In this document: piece by piece, positions 50,778-61,839 of the stretch
Layout: the number at the start of each line of letters is the position of its first letter
Numbering within the stretch: the first letter of the stretch is position 1
NCBI GenBank assembly: GCA_037179335.1
Contig: JAKZHN010000003.1
Coordinates: 248,001 to 312,000, forward strand
Direction of reading: 5' to 3'
Length of the DNA: 64,000 nucleotides
DNA from: Cyclaneusma minus
Lineage: Eukaryota; Ascomycota; Leotiomycetes; Marthamycetales; Marthamycetaceae
Made by a program: the position numbers and the translations under genes
The notes under the pieces: model-generated
What the model was told of the DNA's origin: nothing
Database searches by the model: none
What the model saw: only the letters and a program-made list of their open reading frames with translations

Positions 50778-51641
50778 CGTCTCCTGGTTTGAAGAGCAAT
50801 ATACTAGGCTTAAGCCGTCATATTTATACCCACTTGCTTCTTGGTTCTTGAGCAAGTGTGAGATATCCCAGACTCCAGTGTCCTTATCTTCAGGCCTCTA
50901 TTCTGCTGTCAACAAACACAACCTACCGTCATCCCACTCAATGCATTCCGTCTAGAAAACTCGGCGAATTGACGAGGGATGATGATCAATAATGCAGATT
51001 GTTGACTTAGAGACTCAGAGTATCTGCTGCTTTAGCCTATTTCCACCAAGCTGGCTGACATGCTTTAGGTGTCGTTCTTTGAAGTAAGTATTTCTTGAGT
51101 TCAAGTTCTTGGTTTGGAGTACTAAAACCAGGGACGGCACTGTGATATTTTATACCCTCCGGACCCCCTAGGCAGCCTAGCTTTCCATGTATCGAATCCC
51201 TACGCTGCTGCCACCCCAACAACCCACCGTCATCCCGCTCAAAACATGCCTTCCAGACGTACCGGAATCCCGCGAGGCAGGAGAGGTACATCATTTCACT
51301 TTCGAGTTTTTGCTGCTCTAGGACCTTTGTACCAAGCGAGGTACTTGGATATGCTTCAAAGATTCACGGCGTTGGAAGGTGTTTCTGGGTTTGGAGAACT
51401 ACAAACAGGTCGAGGGCTCTGATATCTATACCTACCGACCCTCCTATACAACGGCTGCTCACCTCATCGCTCCCGCCATCGAAGCTGCACTGCTGTCACC
51501 CAAAAAACCGACCATGATCCCACCCAAAGCACTACCATCCCAACGTCCCAGAATTACAGATTTCCACAGGGGACGACAGGCAGACTGTTTCACTTCAGAG
51601 TATTTGCTACTCTAGGCCCTTAGTAGGTCGTACCAAGCCAG

Positions 51642-51674
51642 TTAGATATGCTTCGAACATCGACTGGGTTCCAT
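51642..51674 (-). CDS. Micro-ORF of array unit, MEPSRCSKHI
   Basis: A ten-residue frame whose ATG is 66 nt after the TATA start. At the aligned position other units read LESRVTEHI-stop (52.0 kb and 53.2 kb units), with the ATG changed to TTG and the stop retained. That is compatible with decay of one ancestral micro-ORF. Confidence 0.28.
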   Translation of the reverse strand: MEPSRCSKHI

Positions 51675-52843
51675 AGGATCCCAGCCGTCGCTTGCTGGAT
51701 TTGGAGAATCACAAACGGGACGAGGACTGTGATATTTATACCTCTCAGCTGTCCCACACAAGCGTCAATCAGATAGCATTCTTTATCATCGAAGCTCCAT
51801 GCTGCTGTCGAGTAGCCAACCTACCGTCGTCCCACTCAAAGCATTCCCTTTCGGAAATTGGAGATGATGGGAGGGAGGGTAAGGCAGACTGTTTCACGTT
51901 GCAGTATTTGCGCTATGGCCCCTTTCCGTCAATCCAGCTAGATGTGCTCCGTAACTCGTGATTCCAACTAAATTCCACGTAGGCCAATACCATACTTTTC
52001 TTTGGTTTTGGAGAGCAGGGAGAAAGGAAAGGGCTGTGCCATTTATACCTCTCAGTCCGCCTTCACAAATACTAGTCAGCCTATCATTCCCAGTCTCGAG
52101 CCTTGAGGCTGCTGTCGACCTAGACAACCTACCCTTACCACTCAAAACACTCCCTTCCGGAAATTGGAGATGATGGGAGGGAAGGCAAGCCGGCAAGGCA
52201 GACGTTTTTTCACTTTGGAGATTTGCGTTGTGGCACCTTTCCTTCTCAGCTGCTAGATTGCTTGAAACTTCGTTGTTCCAAACGAGGTCCAGTATGATCG
52301 TAGACCAGCGGTTTCTAAGTTTAAAGAGCAGGACACAGGGAAAGGGCTGTGATATTTATACTCACCAGCCCCCCTTCACACACACTAGTCAGCCTGGCAT
52401 TCCCACCGTCGAATCTCTACCCTGCTGTTGACCAAGCAACCCACTGCCACCTTCCTCAATGTATCCCAGCCAAGTGACAAGAGTTTTATAATTACACAAC
52501 AAGGGATGGCAAGAAATCTCGCCATTCGTTCCCGTTCGAAGCCCCTTTCTATCCATCCAGCTAGAAGTAATCAGAATCTCCACGTCGTGGTTCCAATTGG
52601 CTCCCATGTCGCCCAACACCTACAGCTGTTGGCTTGGAGAATTAGAAACAGGGAGAGGACTGTGATATTTATATCTGCCAGTCCGCCTTCACACACACTA
52701 GTCAGCCTGGCATTCCCACAATCGAATCATTACCCTCCCGCCGACGAGACAACCCAATGCCACCTTCCCATCGCATCCCAGCCAAGAATAAGAAATCTAG
52801 AATTGCGCAAGGTCTGACAGAAAAACTCGCCATATATTCCTTC

Positions 52844-52888
52844 CTATTCGCTAGCCCCTTTACGTGCTCCGCACATCATGGTCTCCAT
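52844..52888 (-). CDS. Micro-ORF of array unit, METMMCGARKGASE
   Basis: A 14-residue frame starting 78 nt after the TATA start. It shares the MET start with neighbouring units. Translation unverified. Confidence 0.28.
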   Translation of the reverse strand: METMMCGARKGASE

Positions 52889-53661
52889 TGAATCCCTTGA
52901 TGTGCACACTTCCGATTTCTCATGGTTTGCAGAGCAGTGTGCAAAGAGAGGGCGCTGATATTTATACCCGCCAGCTCGCCTTCACACCACACCAGTGAGT
53001 CCAAGTTCTTCTCCTGTCAAGCCCCGATGCTGCTGTCAGTCAAGCAACCTACCGTCATTCCCACTCCAAGCATTCCCTGCGAGGGAAGACAATAGGGACT
53101 TTCCACCTGGCTTTCCATTTTGCAGTATTTGCGCTCTAGCCCCATTCCTTCACAGCTGCTAGATGTGCTCTGTAACTCGTGATTCCAACTGAACTCCATG
53201 ACACCTGATGATCATGTCTTCATGGTTTGGAGAGCAAAGAATAGGAAAAGGGCTGTGATATTTATACCCATGAGCCCCCTCACAGCGCTCATTATAATTC
53301 ATCATAGCATTTCAATTCCATTGTCGGACCTTCAGACTGCTGTCATCCACACCCCCCACCGTCATTCTATCCAAAGCATTCCCCTCAAAAATACCTCTCT
53401 GTCTCTCAGCATTTCCCAGCTCCTGTCTACCAGGCTAGCTAGGTTTGCTCTGCGCTTCTTGGTCTCTAATCCAATTCTCTGGAATCGTGTCTGGTTTTTG
53501 GTTTAAAGAGCAAGATACAGAGCGAGAGCTGGGATATTTATACCCGCCAACCCCTATTTTTCAACTAAGCGTTATTTAGTCTATTATTCCCACTCTGCTG
53601 TCGAATCTTCACACTGCTGTCAGACAATGGCTTTATCGCCATCCCATTTAAAGCATTCCCT

Positions 53662-53775
53662 TTAAAAATACCAGAATCTCGCGAGCAAAGGAAAGGCAAA
53701 GTCCCTGTCTCTCAGCATTTGCCAGCTCCTTTCTACCACGCTAGCCTGATTGACGCCGGATGTCTTGGTCTCCAT
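53662..53775 (-). CDS. Micro-ORF of the array unit nearest RAB5 (37 residues)
   Basis: The ATG is 64 nt after the TATA start (53839). It begins METKTSGVNQASVVERSW and continues QMLRDRDFAF. The next unit inward reads LETKKRRANLASLVDRSW then EMLRDRE at the same place without an ATG. The shared residues (ETK, N, AS, V, RSW, MLRDR) suggest either constraint on the reading frame or recent duplication. A synonymous/non-synonymous comparison would separate these. Confidence 0.35.
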   Translation of the reverse strand: METKTSGVNQASVVERSWQMLRDRDFAFPLLARFWYF

Positions 53776-53900
53776 CGAACGACTTTTTCGTCGATGTGGT
53801 TTGGAGGAGTAGAAGAGGGAGAGGGCTGAGATATTTATACCTGCTGAGCCCCTGCACATGCGCTAGTGATGTCTCTTGGCATCACGTGTAAGGATATTAC

Positions 53901-54529
53901 ATGATTTCTGTTGAGCTAGCATGAAGTTCGTGGATGGGTGTTGTGAGTTGTCACTTATCAAGACAGCTATATGTACTGCTGCTTTTTTGAGACCTACCTC
54001 GCATTCCGTCTCAAGCATGTCAGAACACACACGGCACAACCAGAAGCAAGCACCTTCGAATCCCAAGTCTCACACTATGCCCCTTTCAACATATTTTCTC
54101 AAAAGCATCACCACAAAATAAGTCAGACCCCATAGTCCTCCTTCGTAGTCCTGTTTGAAGTGATTTCCATTGAACGCCTAAAAACAACAGAAATAAACCC
54201 TTGGACGTGATTAAAGTACTGTTGCAATCGTTAATGAAGGCTCCCTTCCTCCCCATATCGCCTCCCATCAATCCAGTTCACCACTGTATCCTTCGGGGAA
54301 AAAGTCTTGTGTCCTTCCTAGTGGCGATTCGGAAACTGCATGGGGTGTCGAAATCGAGAACCGAAACCCCAGACATTGCTTCTCCGAGCGCCTGAATGTA
54401 GCAAGCATACAAGGCACGATGAGGGCCTTGTAGGTTGGATACACAACCACCGCCTCGCTCCCTTTCCACTTATCATTTCCCACTGACAACAATCACCATG
54501 TCAGCCCGTATGTTGGCACCACGTCCAGC
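53901..54529. other. Intergenic region between the left array and RAB5
   Basis: Contains the 3' flank of RAB5. No family-bearing frame or complete array unit seen. Confidence 0.5.
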
Positions 54530-55621
54530 CTAACAAGCACACCCCCCATTTGCGCCCGCAGTTCCCGGCGCCTCCCTCCTTCCCAAATCAACCCCCCTAC
54601 CCTCAACACCTCTCCTCTGCGCACCCCTTCCTTGTGCCTGCTGTTCCACCGGCAGCTTCTTCGCAATCTCGGTAAACAACTCCTTCACATTCTCAGCCGT
54701 CTTAGCCGAGGTTTCGAAGAAGAGGAGTCCGGAGGCGGTGGCGTAGGCGGAAGCGTCGGCGTGGGTTATGGCGCGGCGGGAGGGGTCGGCGGTTACGAGA
54801 TCGAGCTTGTTGCCGGCGAGGGCGATGATGATGTTTTCGTTGGCTTGGCGCTGGAGCTCTTTCACCCAGGACTTGGCTTTTTCGAGTGATGACTGTGGTG
54901 GTTATACGTTAGCTGGGAACCTTGGAGTAACGAGATTCCGGATGTTGAGTAGCTCCTTGGTTTCCAGCATGGGGGAGGACAAAGATGCGAGATGCAGGCT
55001 GGAGGTAATAGGAGAGAGAAACATACAGCCTGGGTGATATCATACACGACGACGGCGCAGTTGGCATTTCGGTAGTACATGGGGGCAAGCGACTTGTATC
55101 GTTCCTGACCGGCCGTATCCCAGATCTCGAATTTGACAGTTGTGGTGTCATCGAGGGAAATGGTCTGGGTGAGGAAAGCGGCGCCGATCGTGGATTCTCT
55201 GTAGTCGTCGAATTGGTCCTAGGGGTGCAAGTCAGTAAAGCTCTTGCGCAAGTACTCGATGCGCCTGCTTCAAGCGCGTGCATCAAACGCAAGCACCGAG
55301 GGAAGCTGGGGAGACATAGGAAACGTAGCATAGGAAACGTACCTTGACGAAGCGCAAGACTAGAGACGACTGCGATGGTTGGTGTTAGCATGTAGTTCAA
55401 GATGACGGGCGGAAATCCATGGCTGTGCGGCGGGCGGCAGGTCTACCTTTCCAACAGCGGACTCTCCTGAAGTCGATAGTTAGCACAACGTTCCAAACGA
55501 AGCTCTGTGAAGCTCCGAGCTACACCTGAGTCGCAGGGCACAGCAACTCACCAAGCAGCACCAGCTTGAACTGCGCAAAGCGCGAGCTGCCCACGCGGGA
55601 ACCAGGTTGTCTTTGAGCCAT
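54530..55621 (-). CDS. RAB5: Rab5-family small GTPase (Ypt5/Vps21)
   Basis: Five exons (55621-55552, 55466-55447, 55369-55343, 55218-55027, 54892-54530) encode 223 residues. All junctions keep frame. Rab5 GTPases control early-endosome fusion and sorting on the cytosolic membrane face. Motifs: G1 GESAVGKS (residues 24-31, split across the first junctions), switch [12 protein letters not shown] (a Rab5 signature), G3 [19 protein letters not shown]4 GNKLDLV, G5 ETSAK, and a C-terminal CAC for double geranylgeranylation. The 20-bp second exon and 27-bp third exon are unusually small but encode the invariant P-loop and following helix. It lies head-to-head with SAC1. Confidence 0.95.
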
Positions 55622-56319
55622 GACTTGGATGTGTGTTGATCGCGGGTCGAAGGAAGCACAGCGAGCCCAGACGGATGGACTCTGTGCAGCTCGGTCGGGT
55701 TGATGGAGTCTTGAACAACTGCACCAGCGCTTGATCGTGCTTGAAAGCTGTCGTGGTGGTGGCTGTGGGTGGGTCGCGGGTTCAGTTGACGTCGGTCGGT
55801 CGGCCGCTGTTTCTTTATTGTTGCAGGTGACGACGAGCCTCACTCTTCGATAACGAGGCGGCGATCGGCACGAGCCACACTGAGGCGCCAAGAGAGATTG
55901 CAGCGCTGAGTCCGGAGATGGCGCTAAGTTTGCCCGAAACACCAGTGCATGATGAGAGGCGCTTCTGACTTTATAAATACATCGAACTACAGTCTGTGGA
56001 AAAACCTCCCTAGAAATAAATACTGCAGATTCCCAGCTGGGAAACATATAGAAATGACCAAGTTAACAGATATCTGTTCAACATCTACCTAATACTCTAA
56101 TATGTTAATCTGTGGCTGAGCCGTGGCTGCCTGGAAATCCCCCTGATGCCTGAGGCTGCAGCTACCCCCGTGAACCCGCGCTTGTCGCATCTATGCAAGT
56201 GTTCATTTGAAGGTCGGGACAGATCCGAGAGCTTGATACAGCTCCTCGACCGCCAAGACCGCACCCCTTCACGCCTCCTCGACTTCAAGAGGGCTCGCCG
56301 TGCGGTCCAGCAAGCAATC
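55622..56319. promoter_or_regulatory. Shared divergent promoter region of RAB5 and SAC1
   Basis: A 0.7-kb gap between divergent starts. TATAAATA occurs at 55972-55979 on the plus strand; a frame continuous with SAC1 exon 1 extends upstream to 56146 but lacks homology-like sequence. The TATA box has a CCTCCC motif 25 nt downstream, reminiscent of the array units, so a solitary diverged unit here is possible. Confidence 0.5.
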
Positions 56320-58628
56320 ATGGCCAACATCCTGCCCTTCCGCGACATCAATGTCCACTCCAGCTCGTCCTACTATGCCTTCACCTCGCCCTCGTCGCCG
56401 TCCGCGCCCACTCTGGTCATTGACCGTCCTTCCGGAGACCTGCGCCTGAACGATGGAGCTCTGCTGGGCGGGAAGAGAGTGTCTAGCATCTATGGAATTC
56501 TGGGCATGATCAAGCTGCGTCTGGGTAAGTTTGGTTCATTGTAGACAATTTGTGGCAACATCCTGAGCAACATCGTGCAAGACATCTCAAGCAATACCAG
56601 CTAACCACCCCCCTAGACAAATATGTCATCGTGATCACCAAAGCTCAGCCCATGGGCCGACTGAAAGGCCATACAGTCTACAAAGTCCTCGCCACCGAAT
56701 TCCTCCCCATGCGCGAGAAGCCCCTCCACGATGCCGACGAAGACACCTACCTCTCCCTCCTCAGGACCTTCATCAAATCCGGCCCCATGTACTTCTCCTA
56801 CACCCTCGACCTCACCAACTCCTTCCAGCGCCAAGCCTACGCCGACCCCTCTCTGCCCCTCTGGAAGCGCACCGACGACCGCTTCTTCTGGAACAAACAC
56901 ATCTCCCGCCCCCTTATCGATTTCCGCCAAACCGGCACACGGCACCAACATGGCCCCCAGCCCGGCGCCGACCCCTACATCCTCCCTGTCATCTTCGGCA
57001 TGTTGGAAATCCGCCCAACCTCCGTCAAGAACATCCCCTTAACCCTCGCCCTCATAACCCGCCGATCCAGGCATCGGGCCGGTACACGTTACTTCTCACG
57101 CGGTCTCGACGAAGCCGGCCACGTCTCCAACTACAACGAAACCGAACAAATCGTTGTCTTGAACGACAATTCCAGCGGTCTAGGAGGTTTCGCAGGAGGA
57201 TCCGACATCAAGGTGGGCGGCTCCAACGGTGGTCGCGAAACCCAAGTAATGGCCTACGTTCAGACGCGAGGGAGTGTTCCAGTCTACTGGGCCGAAATCA
57301 ATACCCTCTCCTACACCCCCAAGCTACAAATCCGAGGCATCGAATCCGCCCAATCCGCCGCAAAGCTCCACTTCGACGAACAAATCCGTCTCTATGGCCC
57401 CAACTACCTCGTCAATTTGGTGAACCAAAAAGGCCGAGAACAACGAGTAAAGGAGGCATACGAAGCCATCGTCAAACTGCTCGTTTCGTCTCCCGCAGAA
57501 GCCAAATCCTCCGACGCGATCACCGACGAGAAATTCCACGTCGTCGAACCCGCCTCCAGCAGTAGCAAACAAGAATTCGACAAGCTGCATTACATCTACT
57601 TCGATTTCCACAACGAGACGAAGGGACTGAAATGGCACAGAGCACAATTGCTGTTGGATCAGATGCATGATGCCTTGATCCAGCAGGGCTACTTTCGCGG
57701 TGTCAATATGCCGGGCAATCAAGAGAGGATTGAGATCAGAAGTCAGCAGAATAGTGTGGTGCGCACGAATTGTATGGATTGTTTGGATCGTACGAATGTG
57801 GTGCAGAGTATGCTGGCAAGGTTTGCGCTGAATCGCATGTTTGTCGACTGTGGCATACTTGCACAGGGAGAGATTTTCCAAACTGCGGAGCCGGCGTTTG
57901 AATTCCTATTCCGCAACGTTTGGGCCGACAATGCCGATGTTGTTTCAAGATCTTACTCGGGAACTGGAGCGCTGAAGACGGATTTCACGCGCACAGGCAA
58001 TAGGACGAAGGCGGGTGCATTGCAGGACTTGCGGAACAGTATCACAAGATATGTGCGGAACAACTTCTTCGATGGCGAGAAGCAGGATGCGTTTGATCTG
58101 TTTCTGGGCGCCTATGAGGTGGATGAGTATGGAGGAGGCGTGTTTGTGGATCGCCGGCCACTGATGATTCAGGCGGTACCTTATGTGCTGCTTTTTGCGG
58201 TGTGTATGGTGCTGTTTGGACTTTTTGCACCGGTTGAGGGCAGGACACGAATGGGCGTGAGGATATTCTTGCTTGTGTTCGTGGTCGTGTCTGCGTGGGC
58301 GGGGAACTTTGTTAAGGCGCATGGGGGGCTTTATGTGAGTTTTTCTTTTGCGTGCTTTTCTTTGACTCCCTCGTTTTCCTTGGATGGACGAGACGGTGCC
58401 CGAGGATTTTGGAGCTACGGATGTTGGGATGTGTACTGACTGATGTGTGATCAACAGGTCAACTGGCCCAAACTCATTACCCGCCCCTGGGCCATCGAAG
58501 GCTACAACGAAGCCATCCAGAAAGCTCGCAAGGACAAACTGGTTGGTCAGTTTGTGGCTCAGCATGAACGGGGCATTAGCACGGCGCGCTTCTTGAATGC
58601 TGAGGAGGGGAAGAAGAGGATTGAGTAG
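56320..58628 (+). CDS. SAC1: Phosphoinositide phosphatase SAC1
   Basis: Three exons (56320-56524, 56617-58334, 58458-58628) encode 697 residues. SAC1 dephosphorylates PI4P in ER and Golgi membranes. The start MANILPFRDINVHSS is preferred over the in-frame ATG at 56146 because fungal homologues begin at this segment. Visible features: the Sac N-domain (APTLVIDRPSGDLRL, SIYGILGMIKLRLDKYVIVI), the catalytic CX5R loop in RTNCMDCLDRTNVVQ (Cys454 to Arg460), and two C-terminal transmembrane helices (VPYVLLFAVCMVLFGLF and GVRIFLLVFVVVSAW) that anchor it, followed by the conserved NWPKL...PWAIEGYNEA tail encoded by exon 3. Confidence 0.95.
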
Positions 58629-59165
58629 TTACGAGCTTGCGAGCCATTCCATCAACTTCATCCATTAATCACTCATGTATCAGTCACGAGTTGATTGAGG
58701 AGAGCATTCTTCGCTGTGTTACTAGTTAGGCAAGCATTGTTTTTCGGATCTGTGTATTTCTTGGGGCGGGTTTGAGCGAGGCGTGGTGTGTTTGCGAGTA
58801 ATAAGAAAGCGGGAAATACTGTATCTTGTATAACTAGGGAGCGAAAGGCTGGCTTAGGAAAGGCCGCGGTCGAAGAGGAATTTTCGAGGTGCATTACACT
58901 TGTATAGATAGGGGTTAACTAGGAGCTAGGCATATGGATACATCTGTTCTGAAGCAGCATTCCCTTGAGCTTCTACCTGCTGGACGTCAAGAGCTTGAAG
59001 ACAAAGCTCGAAGGAAGGTGAGGTGAGATGGACGATGCTACGGAAAGGGGCTCGTCACGTGCTTTTGACTTCATTCCCATTTCCCCATGCTTGGTGCTTG
59101 GTAAAGTAAGGCGAGGCAGAGTCACGAGACGACTAACCCAGGACGATTTCGAGTCTTTTGCCAAA
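58629..59165. other. Intergenic region between SAC1 and the right array
   Basis: SAC1 3' flank. TCACGTGC near 59055 may be the upstream site of the first right-array unit. No gene seen. Confidence 0.5.
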
Positions 59166-59602
59166 GGTATAAATGGCCCTCCATGTCCCCAATGCTTACA
59201 CTTCAGAACAAAACAGCTGAAAACCATGCAGATATGGAAGTTTTCCTCGAGAGGAACAGGAGGCAGAGTCAGCCAAACGCCATGAACTGGTTTCGTGGTA
59301 TTTATGCGATCATGGGGGCTGGCGGCTGGATCTATGCTACCGGTTGTGAATTATGGCTGCGCGCTGCGCTTGGGATCGGAATGTGAGGATGGGACTTGTG
59401 GTAGTGGTAGGGAGGCGCTTCGACAGCTGGTTTCCTGTTCATCGGTGGGTGAGGATTTCCAAGTGGTGCTTGGCAGGGCAGTTGTGGGAATCTCTTGAGG
59501 TGGTTTGAGCGTTGAAGCTGTCTCTAGGTAGGTAGACATGTAGAAGTATAAATAGACCTCTAGGTCTGCTCATGGAACTTTCAAAACCAAGCTACCATCG
59601 CC

Positions 59603-59647
59603 ATGACTATATCGAGAGGATTAGCAAGAAATAACCAACGCCTATAA
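59603..59647 (+). CDS. Micro-ORF of right-array unit, MTISRGLARNNQRL
   Basis: The ATG is 56 nt after the TATA start at 59547. It has the same length and stop position as the micro-ORF at 59971, with ISR...AR.NQRL aligned. Translation unverified. Confidence 0.38.
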   Translation: MTISRGLARNNQRL

Positions 59648-59895
59648 CACCGCTATGCGGTCTGGAATATCAGGAATAAATTTTTCTTGCTTGCCCGGTT
59701 ATGGGAATTGGGCAGCGTTTAATTGCCAGATTGAGTGCTAGGGGGAAAGTAGGACTTGAGACGGTGGTAGTGAGGGGCAATGAGAGAGGGGAGTGGGTGA
59801 CGGGGGTAGGTGCCAGAGTTGCTGTCGAGGATGGGAATGGGGAGAGAATATATGGCTGCACGTGCTTAGGGAGAGAGCTGAGAAGCGAAAAAAAG

Positions 59896-59940
59896 TATAA
59901 ATAGGGCTGGGGGTCTCTGCTGATGGAACTCCCAAGTACC
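59896..59940 (+). promoter_or_regulatory. Representative core promoter of the right array (TATA, 25 nt, CTCCCAAG)
   Basis: TATAAATA at 59896-59903, GTCTCTGCTGATGGAA ending 25 nt later, then CTCCCAAGTACC. The distance from TATA to a presumed start site near 59929 fits RNA polymerase II initiation about 30 nt downstream of the TATA box. Confidence 0.6.
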
Positions 59941-59970
59941 TAACAAAAGCCTTCTCCTATTATGTCAAGT

Positions 59971-60015
59971 ATGTTGGCCTCGAGACGGACAGCGAGAGGT
60001 AGCCAGCGCTTATGA
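59971..60015 (+). CDS. Micro-ORF of right-array unit, MLASRRTARGSQRL
   Basis: The ATG lies 75 nt after the TATA start and about 40 nt after the presumed transcription start. It encodes 14 residues, Arg/Ala/Ser-rich, then TGA. Aligned units keep the same phase: MFASKQRARESQCP-stop (61353) and FSSRGTGGRVSQTP-stop (about 59239-59283, without ATG). The recurrence of frame and stop across diverged DNA is the evidence for coding. Translation unverified. Confidence 0.42.
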   Translation: MLASRRTARGSQRL

Positions 60016-61352
60016 GGTGTTGGCATGATTTGGGATGCTGCTTCGATGCTTGACCACCGATTACCTGATTTTCAATCTTCTGGTCGTGGTTTTCGTTCCT
60101 CTTGATATGTGAAAGCTGGGCTTAGGATGGCGGCAGGTAAGTTCTTCGACAACTGATATCCCATCTTTCAGTGAGTGGGCACTAGTAAAGGCGCCAAACT
60201 GCTTTTTCATGCCTGTAAATTGATTTTCTAATCTCACTGGGCTCTCTTGATGTATAAATATACCTCTGAGTCTCTGCTAAGAGAACTCCAGAACCAAACC
60301 TCACGATTCATCTACTCCACGATCAACGCCAGGTATAGCACACGCAGTCCTGACTAGGAATCCAGTATTACCACCGCATTCTGAATCACAACACCGACTC
60401 ATTGGCCATGCGTCGCTGGCTGTCTCCGCCTGATCGTCTCACTGCCCAAGAATGCCCGTAGTCCTTCGTCGGTGGCAGGAAGACTTTTCGACAGCTGACT
60501 TGGATGACGGGGGTGAGTGGGGACTGGAACTTGGAAACACTGCCAACCTACTCATCGACGTCGTGGAAGTTGATCTCCGAGCCTCTTGATAGAGGTATAA
60601 ACAGAACTCTGCGTTTCTGCCAATGTAACTCTAGAACAAATAACAACTCCATGAAGTCACGATTGGCCAGTGTCTGCATCGAGACGGGCAGCGAGACGAA
60701 AAGATCCGCCTATGGGCGTGTTTTGCGATCTAAGATGCGATGATGGATCAGTACCACATCAATGATTGTGAGTTTTCCCAAGGCTGAAAAATGAAAATTG
60801 GTCCTGCGGTGGTGGTAGGGACGTTCTTCGATGGTTGGTTCCTATTCAGTGGTAGGTGAGTGGAGACTGGCAGCAGTGCGGACTGCCCATTCACGTCCAT
60901 ATGTTGAACTTTGAACCCCGTGCTAGAAGTATAAATAGATCTGTGTTTTGTGCTGATGTAGCTCCCAAGCAAGAAAAACTAAGCATGGCATCTTACTGCG
61001 AGACGATCAGGCAGAAGTAGCCAGCGCCCTTGACCGGGTGTTGTGATTTCCTTGTAGAATGCGACTTTGATGTTGTTTTGATGCTGTATCACTGTTCAGT
61101 TCTACGTCTTAGGATTTCTGAAATTCCTGGAATTAGAACGTGACGATTGGGCCCATGGCGGTGGCAGGGAGGCTCTTCGACGAATGACTTGAATGACGGT
61201 AGGTGGATGAGAATGTGATTGGCATAGCCACGCGAATCTGCTCGCGTCAGTTTGTTGTTTAGGTGAGATTCGAACCTCTCCCTAGAGGTATAAATAGGCT
61301 TCTGGGTATCTTCTGGTAGAACTCAAATTAGCACAAGCTGCCGCCGAGATGG

Positions 61353-61397
61353 ATGTTCGCCTCAAAACAACGAGCCAGAGAAAGCCAATGCCCATGA
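61353..61397 (+). CDS. Micro-ORF of right-array unit, MFASKQRARESQCP
   Basis: The ATG is 64 nt after the TATA start (61289). Fourteen residues then TGA. Closest of the set to the consensus MFASRRxARESQxP. Translation unverified. Confidence 0.42.
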   Translation: MFASKQRARESQCP

Positions 61398-61716
61398 GCC
61401 GGTTTCGTAATCTAGGATGAAAGTGCGATTATGCGATGCTGGATTACTGGTTAATACGCCACCTTATGATTTTGCTCTTATTTGGGGTCGAAACGTGGAA
61501 GTAGGACTTCTGACGGCGGCAGCGAAGTTGTTCGACGGCTGAATTTATATTCATTGGTAAGTGAGTTGGTAGAGAGTATTACTAGCGCTGCCACAAACTC
61601 TCTTCGCCCCAGTTAGCTGCCGGGGCGAGCTTCGAAGCTCCTTTCCTATAAGTATAAAGAGATCTCTAATCTCTGCTAACAGAACTCCAAAATGAAAGCG
61701 CTTGTGCCCAGAAATG

Positions 61717-61839
61717 ATGCTTGGCTTCACACTACCAGCTAGAGGTCGCCAATGCCCACGAGCTTGCTTTATGGCCTTGGGTGCAAAGCTAGGCTGGATG
61801 AGTGCAGCGTCCAGGATCCTTGGTTGCGACTTTGTTTGA
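61717..61839 (+). CDS. Micro-ORF of right-array unit, stop lost and extended to 40 residues
   Basis: The ATG is 64 nt after the TATA start (61653). It begins MLGFTLPARGRQCP; the codon after CP is CGA where sister units have TGA, so the frame reads on to 61839. One transition in the stop codon explains the extension. Confidence 0.33.
   Translation: MLGFTLPARGRQCPRACFMALGAKLGWMSAASRILGCDFV

Larger units (their letters stand above)
50001..53900 (-). repeat. Compact tandem array of about 12 promoter-bearing units, minus strand
   Basis: TATA boxes (plus coordinates of the reversed box) lie at 50179, 50494, 50821, 51146, 51423, 51733, 52040, 52353, 52666, 52959, 53259, 53535 and 53832, with spacing of 276-327 bp. 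In unit orientation each has TATAAATA, about 25-26 nt containing CAGCCCTCTCCCT, a CTCCAAACCA motif, a variable 200-bp body and an upstream GGTAGGTTG...GACAGCAGC element 50-73 nt before the next TATA. Bodies share TCTAGCTGG, AAACAGTCTGCC and GGAATGCTTTGAGTGGGA blocks. Short frames begin 51-78 nt after the TATA start. Units point away from RAB5 and are co-directional with it. Degenerate copies of one ancestral unit. Confidence 0.85.

Noticed and set aside
59239..59386. Alternative 67-codon frame MEVFLERNRRQSQ through the first right-array unit
   Set aside because: Sister units keep the other phase (FSSRxxxxxxSQxP-stop), so this longer frame is more likely incidental.
59971..60015. Resemblance of micro-ORFs to the histone H3 tail (TARxS, LASK-AARKS)
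   Set aside because: The match is a few Arg/Ala/Ser positions in a 14-residue peptide and the codons differ. Such basic low-complexity peptides match by chance. No further histone sequence follows.
61262..61280. tRNA B-box-like AGATTCGAACCTCTC
   Set aside because: The reverse complement resembles a T-arm, but there is no matching A box, acceptor stem or anticodon arm on the minus strand. It lies within an array unit where sister units do not keep it.
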